From assembly GCA_964019055.1 (NCBI GenBank), contig OZ025220.1, positions 2,231,978 to 2,295,977 on the forward strand: a stretch of DNA of 64,000 bases, given 5' to 3'. Made by a program: the position numbers and the translations under genes. Numbering within the stretch: the stretch's first letter is position 1; each line of letters begins with the position of its first letter. This document shows positions 58,200 through 64,000 of this stretch, piece by piece. A model generated the notes under the pieces. The model did no database searches. It had not been told where the DNA came from and saw only the letters and a program-made list of their open reading frames with translations. This stretch comes from Anthopleura xanthogrammica (Eukaryota; Cnidaria; Anthozoa; Actiniaria; Actiniidae).

Positions 58200-58227
58200 T
58201 TCGATTCTCCATCAATAATAAGAAAAC

Positions 58228-58243
58228 GCCTGTGTTAAGAGCC
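58228..58243 (+). terminator. Decayed histone-type 3' stem-loop (HSL-6)
   Basis: GCCTGTGTTAAGAGCC followed by ACAA. Only the 3' arm is consensus, so the stem is damaged. The downstream element is retained 11 nt later (AAAAGGCTTGACCA), close to that after HSL-2. Confidence 0.7.
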
Positions 58244-58612
58244 ACAACATGCGTAAAAGGCTTGACCATATGCTTAGCTTTTGTTGTTGTTTTTGCCATT
58301 AAACTGGATATCAATTTGCTTACTAAGAATTTGGTCAAATTCCCCTAAAAATGAACTAATAAAAGCTGTTTTTACGGCACTCGTTAGACTCGCGTGTCTG
58401 AAAGAGTGAAGAGACTTGTTCGTTCCAAGTGAGTACTTTACTCGCGGCCAGTACTGTATATTAATCGCAATCAAATCACAAACAACAATAGAGAAAGGTG
58501 CAAACAAATTGCGAGCGATCTGCCCACGATCGAATGTACATGTTTGTGGACTGCACTATATGTTAGATAGGTAATATCATGCGTGGGCTAAATCAAGTGG
58601 GCAATAGAGTCC

Positions 58613-59110
58613 TTGGGCAATAAGCCTGTAATTCCTATTGAAGTAATAATGGCAGGTGAAGATTTTGAAGAAAGTTTAAGAGAAGTTAAAGGGGAAAATT
58701 TTAATCTGAAGGAAGACCAGTATCAATCAATACGTCAGCTATTCAATGGTAGAGATTTAGTGTCAATTTTACACACTGGTTATGGGGAAAATTTGATATT
58801 TCAAATGCTTGGTCTTGTCGCACAACCTTTTCATGGCTTTGGATAGTCCTGGTTGTGACAGCTGTCAATAGTATTATCAACGATCAGATCCTTGTAGCTC
58901 AATCCATTAGATTTCTGCATGCTCTCTGGCAGAGAAGCTACAAAATATCAATGAAGTAACAACTGGCAAACACTCGATTGTGTTTGCATCTATGGAATAT
59001 GCAACTCGTCAAAGATTTTTGCAAGCCATCAAGAAAGCATCACTGTTTCATGATAACATGGTAGCTCTAGCAGTAGATGAATCTCACAATATGTATTCTT
59101 GGTCAGGAGT
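58613..59110 (+). pseudogene. RecQ-like helicase N-terminal fragment
   Basis: The frame from about 58650 reads FNLKEDQYQSIRQLFNGRDL and LHTGYGENLIFQML, where the Walker A 'TGxGKS' Lys-Ser is replaced by E-N. It stops at 58843. A later frame has ALAVDESHNMYSW (DExH motif II). Loss of the Walker A lysine and the frame breaks indicate a pseudogene. Confidence 0.7.
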
Positions 59111-59719
59111 AAGGTAACAAAACAAAATAGTCCACATAGAATAGGAATTAGTTTTGAAATCTTACCACAGGTGCTAAAACGAAGGGAAAGAGAAGTCATT
59201 GAGAAACAGCAGCATTTCACGCTGCATATGGTAAATTTTCAATGGTTCGACCTTTCATTAAGGTACATTGTTAGTATAGCAAGAATTGACCTTTTGAAGT
59301 TTATAATTCCAAAAAGGTTAAAATATTACAAAAATAAATAAAAACAGAGGTACATTAAACAGTTCACTGCGAAAAAACATGCATCTCAAAATTATAAGCT
59401 TATTTACTAAAGCAGATGCCAGTTGAGGCAATCATAAGTGAGTTCATGCTTGTACTTTCTGATTTTATTCAGAAATGCCTGTAGCAGCACTGTCTCTGCT
59501 ATCAAGAAGTCATTGGATTTCAAAGAGACTCTGATCGTCAAGATAAGCCCAGAGAGAATAAGCCCAGTAGGAACATGTGACTTATAAATATGTATTTATT
59601 TGTATTATCAGAATGACTATGAAACGCAGGATGCATTGTTGCAGTAGAACAACTGCTGAAATCAACTAGCTATCAAAGACTCGTCAAAAATATTATTGAA
59701 GGTATTTTTTTGAATATCG

Positions 59720-59927
59720 TAGGTACATATCAGTGAGGAATCCCAGATTGCTGACCAGTGCAGCATATATGCTACAAGCGATCATTCAGACAAAACCATG
59801 TGAAAACCATGCAAACATAAGCATGGGTATTGCGATAAAAGAAAAAGAACTCATCAGAGAAGTTTCTTTTTCAAGCAACAACGATTTAGACGAAGCATTG
59901 AATGCCCAACTAGCAACACAGTCCTAG
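59720..59927 (+). CDS. Possible terminal exon, unrecognised
   Basis: After an ATCGTAG acceptor near 59722 a frame reads YISVRNPRLLTSAAYMLQAI and KEKELIREVSFSSNNDL, ending LATQS. Likely a remnant of a multi-copy element gene. No function assigned. Confidence 0.25.
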
Positions 59928-60659
59928 AAGTGCCTCAAGCTAAGGCCAGGGCATTACGATTAAGCACAACATGACATCTTGGGCACCATCAATAGCAGCA
60001 CCATGCTCATCATTGATGATTTGGCCATAAAGTTTATCCTTCATATGTAAAAGGTAAAAGTGGGATTTCATGGCACATATCTGTCATCTATCTCTGAGAG
60101 CATGGTGAGCTACAATGGCAAGCATCCATCTATCTCATTCAGCCCTGCTGTTGTGTTAATAATGCAGCACATGCTTCAAACCTTTTTGTCAATTTGCACT
60201 AAAAATTAAAGATGCTGTTGAGTTGCTTCGTAGGCCTATAATGGAATTAACGTTTGGTTTGTTTTGAATCCTGGTTTAGATTCGATGGGCTGCAAGTTTT
60301 CCACTACTGTCCAATTAGGAATCCATAGATGAGTTGAGAGAATCAAAGAAGTCACAAACTTTGCCTACAAATTTTTTGCACAGAAAAAGCAGAAAATAAA
60401 ACTTACAGAGCTTTTCAGGTTAGCTTTAGCCCATGGGAATAAAGTTTGGGTAGTCTGGATTGGATAGGTTCTATTCATTGTTAAATATGAATATAAAAAA
60501 TTCCCGACTGCTGACAATTAAGGATTTTGAACTCTTTGGCTATTTCTGAACATCCGGTCTCAGAATTAAATTGTTTTGCAACATTTTTGCCAATAAAAGT
60601 TTTATATTTTGTGCAACCTAAAGTTAATTTAATAATTATTGAAATAAAAGTTCTTCTCA

Positions 60660-60960
60660 CTGTATTTCTTTAGGCCATCTTCACCTTAGCTTAGACTCTG
60701 ACATCTGTCCAGAAGCTTGGCTGGACAGGGAAATGAATCCGGTTCATGTACAGGTCATAGCTGAAGCCCTCAAGAAGAAAAAACCATGGTAGCTAAAAGT
60801 TTGCAATCATGGGTTGGCATAGCTGATATTCGCAAAGAAGACTTAACTTCGAGGGAAATGCTATAGGGTGCCAGATCACAAGAATTGCCACCTATCACAG
60901 CACCATCAGTGAAACATCAGCAACCCCATCAAAGTTAGCCACACATACTACATCTGACAA
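60660..60960 (+). pseudogene. Degenerate relative of the ParB-like gene
   Basis: Reads HLSLDSDICPEAWLDREMNP and VIAEALKKKKP, then in the next frame AKSLQSWVGIADIRKEDLTS. This parallels CPETWLDRSLD, LVEKIKD, QSWLAVASMSRDDL in the exon at 2.5-2.77 kb. A frameshift and later stops show decay, and the GGRHR motif is not preserved. Confidence 0.6.
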
Positions 60961-61920
60961 TTCAGTTAATGCCCAACCTTTGGTGCATGATTGTATTTGG
61001 TCACTAAAAAAACACCACCTGGACAATAGGCTTAAAAAACCTGGAGATTCCTCGCAACATCAACTCTTTAAATAACATTAAGGATGTATGGGAGAATGCA
61101 TCAGGAATCTGCCCTCCACTTAAGAGGGTCCATTGAGATGAGGAACTTTAGAAATGGAAAAAAGTAACACTTCATTATACAGTCGAAGGAAATATATGTA
61201 TAGCATATTTATGAACTGTTGCTTTAACGAAGCCCTTGCTATGGAGAGTTTAGTTTTGAAAAGTTATACAAAGCCCTTAAGATGATTTATCATAACAATA
61301 TATTATATATTTTAGTGTTTTATTGCTTTTATACTTATTATGTATGTTACTTTATATCATACAATAATCCTAATTCTGGCCATGATACCAAATATGGGTT
61401 ATAACATGGCAAACTGTGGATGGGCACTCGTACAAGGATTTGCCTTTTTTATGTAATGCACATTGGCCAGTTTCTTCATATAGTTGAGTCATTGTGTAAG
61501 ACGGAGCAACAAAACCCTCCTCCTCCTTGTGACTGTCCTCTAGTTGTTGTGTTTCATTTCCCTTGCCCTTACCTTTACTGGGACAAATTTTATCTTATCA
61601 ACCTGACAATATTTGTTAATATTTATTTTTTTTCCCCTAGCCATTTAACTCCAACTTTTGTGCCTTTTTCTGGCCAAGGGTCTAGGCCAGCAAACAAGCT
61701 AAGTCAATGCAGCACTGATTTTATTTTCATTGTCCAAGGTATCATATAAACATGGTTATTGTATAGAGTTTATACACATGTATGTAGTTTCAGAAATATT
61801 AACAAATCTATGAAAGAATCATCACTTGCCCCATTTTTTCTGTACATGTGGTACATTGTTTAAAAGTAAGAGAAGTACTCATATCCATTTCAAACTAGTA
61901 ATAGTTATTAGTATAAATAC
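60960..61920. other. Unassigned AT-rich sequence
   Basis: The 109-codon frame at 61420-61749 has no recognisable domain and a composition typical of chance ORFs. Nothing else supported. Confidence 0.35.
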
Positions 61921-61929
61921 AAAGGTGAT

Positions 61930-62165
61930 TATACAAAATCGCGCGCTCTGATTGGTTTTCTATCTCGGATTATCAGCCGATAATCACCTTTTCGGACAAA
62001 ATGGCTGTCGCGCTTTTAAAAAATTAAATATTTTCACTTTCAATGTTGTTTCCTTCTTTCTTTTTTGAAATAATCACCTCAGGCTCAGTGATTATCGATG
62101 AATATTTACCTCGCAGCTCAAAGACTCGCCGCTCGGTAAATATTCATCGATAATCACTTCGCCTT
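61930..62165. repeat. Palindromic repeat with TATCAGCCGATA box
   Basis: GGATTATCAGCCGATAATCACC near 61970. Then GTGATTATCGATGAATATTTACC (62088-62110) is repeated inverted as GGTAAATATTCATCGATAATCAC (62136-62158), giving a strong hairpin. Non-coding. The box resembles the one in the foldback at 54.4 kb. Confidence 0.85.
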
Positions 62166-62489
62166 CGGCGAATAATTGCTAAATATTGCTAATAATAATA
62201 GATTGAACTGTAAATGATTTGTGTTAGCCAGACATTTGACTGAACACACCACAGTACAAATTATCTTTGAATGTTGAAAAGACTGACTTTGTCCTATTTA
62301 ACCCACCTCAGTTCAAGTAAAATCTCGCAATATTTCCTCAGTGATTATTTGACCTTGTAACAGTGAACCACAAGATTCTTTTACATGTACTCCACCAATC
62401 ATAGTAGCTATGGATGGAAAGACGAGAGGTTTGTGATTATCATACCCATCAATATGTCATACATAGTTTGGCCTTCAGGCATAACACTG

Positions 62490-62660
62490 TGGTTTCGTTT
62501 CACGAAATTTGTTTGGGGAAACTGCTCCAAAGAACACTTACAAAGACTATTAAGAATTCAGAAAAGATGTGCCAGATTGATACTAAATGCAAATTTTTTC
62601 AAAAACTCAATAAAGTTATTCACTTAACTTGATGGCTCCCCATTGACAACATTAGGCCAA
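62490..62660 (+). mobile_element. LINE RT C-terminal fragment
   Basis: The frame reads CSKEHLQRLLRIQKRCARLI, the typical post-RT 'L..LQKRAAR.I' segment of Jockey/CR1-type LINEs, then stops. A short truncated remnant. Confidence 0.65.
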
Positions 62661-62699
62661 AAAATATGTGTTTCTGGTTGCCCGACCAACCCCATTTTT

Positions 62700-64000
62700 T
62701 TTAGCCGATTGGCTTTTGTTTTCTGTGATCTGATTGGTCAAATTTTATGTTTTCTGCAATTTCATTGGCTCTTCAAAACGGTGCGATTTAAAACTCGAAA
62801 TCGTCAATCATATTGCAGGATTTCCTTGTGATTTCAAAATGGATATAATTAATGAGTTACTGAATACATTTTGGAGGGCCGTAAAATAGATAATTCCTGG
62901 GGTTATTACATCACCATCTTTAAATAAAGTTTTCTATTACTGTATATTGTATTGCATTTTATATACTCGGGCCTATTCGCTATGGTTTTAAGAAAGTTAA
63001 ATATAGTTTCCTGCTTGTGTCGCAAGACCTCTCGAATACACAATTTTAATGATTCCAAAGGAGTATAAAGAGACTGCTCCTAATCTGTTGCAACTACAGT
63101 ACAGCCCAGAAGTTTGTCACTGTACTGTGTCTGTAACTTGCATGGACTGTGTTAACATAGTACACTCATATGAGTGTAGTCCATTCAAGTGTGTGTTCTT
63201 GTAACTTTGCAAAACTACATGCAGCCCAATAGCTCATTAAAGGCACTGTATGATTAGACATTTTCAAGCAAAAGGGAAGTCCTGTCAGTGTATTGAAGAT
63301 CCTGTAAGTATAATTTTTTGCAACTGCATTTCAAACTCAAACCTCGCATATGTGTATAAATATAATAACTTTCGCACAACTTAATTTCAAGCATATTTCT
63401 TCAATAAATTTTCCACAAATTCTGTTGTATTTTCAGCTACAGCATAAATATATTTAAAGCCATATTACTTTTTCGTTTTCATTTATTCTAGGTCGATTTG
63501 AATGTAGATCCAGTATAGATTTACAACTAAAAAATTGGGCAATTCAAAAATACCGGAAAGAAGAAGAGACTTTCTACTGCTTCAAACCTTCTGAAAATGA
63601 AGCACTGAACTCAAATAATCTTATTGTTCAAATAAATTATATTTCAATCGATTCACACAAGGGATGAAGGAGGGAAAAAAGTATGAAAAAACCTCAAAGT
63701 GTTCACGTAATGGCCGTAATGGAGTCGTCAACTATGAAGTCGAAAAATACACTTGCGATATTACGACTCCGGTTGGAACTGGAGTCGTAAACTTAAAGTG
63801 ATCCGAACAATCTACATAAACTACCTTTGAAGCTTTGAAAATTCGGATTATTTAGTTGTTTTTAAGCAATAAATCGTTCAACTTGAAGCTAAATATTTGA
63901 GTATGAAAGTCCGCCAAAGCATGGCGCCAAACAACGGAACTTTACGATCAACTTAACTCGAAAAAATTGCTCAAAATGAATGAATGAAACAATAAATATC
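62700..64000. other. Mostly unassigned sequence
   Basis: One possible exon at about 63492-63667 (after TTCTAG: FECRSSIDLQLKNWAIQKYR) is too short to assign. Otherwise I see no gene, RNA or repeat I can support. Confidence 0.35.

Noticed and set aside
59946..60200. Frame with 'MLIIDDLAIKF' resembling a DDE family seen in corals
   Set aside because: Only one short motif survives amid several stops. Too little to annotate.

Overview
The window looks like nuclear DNA of an early-branching metazoan, most likely a cnidarian (a sponge is the main alternative). It is AT-rich, has GT-AG introns with short exons, and carries animal-type LINE, Ty3, Harbinger, Tc1/mariner and Crypton sequences. No bacterial or organelle operon structure is seen. 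I see no clear conserved housekeeping gene: almost everything readable is mobile, recently mobile, or tandemly duplicated. The organism assignment is an inference.

Region 1 (about 0.2-14.8 kb) has the layout of one large DNA transposon. Two divergent multi-exon genes share a roughly 0.55 kb intergenic region near 8.2-8.8 kb. On the + strand is an intact 9-exon, 902-codon gene with DUF7869-type transposase motifs. On the - strand is a multi-exon gene with a ParB-like 'GGRHR' motif. They are flanked by two tandem arrays (24-bp units at 0.23-0.57 kb, 39-bp units at 13.94-14.8 kb) that are built around the same 14-bp palindrome and are inverted relative to each other. A young Ty3/gypsy retroelement with identical LTRs and a 5-bp target duplication, but without an integrase domain, sits in an intron of the ParB-like gene.

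Region 2 (15-29.5 kb) is a graveyard: a broken PIF/Harbinger element with its Myb-like partner, palindromic repeats, LINE 3' fragments, a tRNA-like sequence, a frameshifted SET-like domain, a degenerate DDE transposase, and a broken HTH/integrase-family gene.

Region 3 (29.9-51.0 kb) is a tandem array of about 1.6-1.75 kb units, each carrying two coding exons of an unrecognised protein. One unit is interrupted by a 12,565-bp DNA transposon (32,563-45,127) whose exact ends can be read by comparison with the uninterrupted neighbouring units. This element encodes a 609-aa transposase across 11 exons. Its D, D, C-x2-C, H-x4-H and E residues have the same key spacings as RAG1. It also encodes a chromodomain protein, a C2H2 zinc-finger protein, a 95-aa basic-tailed protein, an 89-aa tail-anchored membrane protein and a small helical protein. 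Four of these six genes end in a canonical histone-type mRNA stem-loop followed at 12-13 nt by a shared purine-rich element, instead of a poly(A) signal. I consider this the most interesting system in the window.

Region 4 (51-64 kb) holds a 20-bp minisatellite, RecQ-like helicase fragments, a broken Crypton-type tyrosine recombinase gene with short inverted ends, a broken Tc1/mariner transposase that also ends in a histone-type stem-loop, a small coiled-coil gene interrupted by a LINE fragment, a second degenerate ParB-like copy, and several palindromic repeats. The last kilobases contain little that can be supported.
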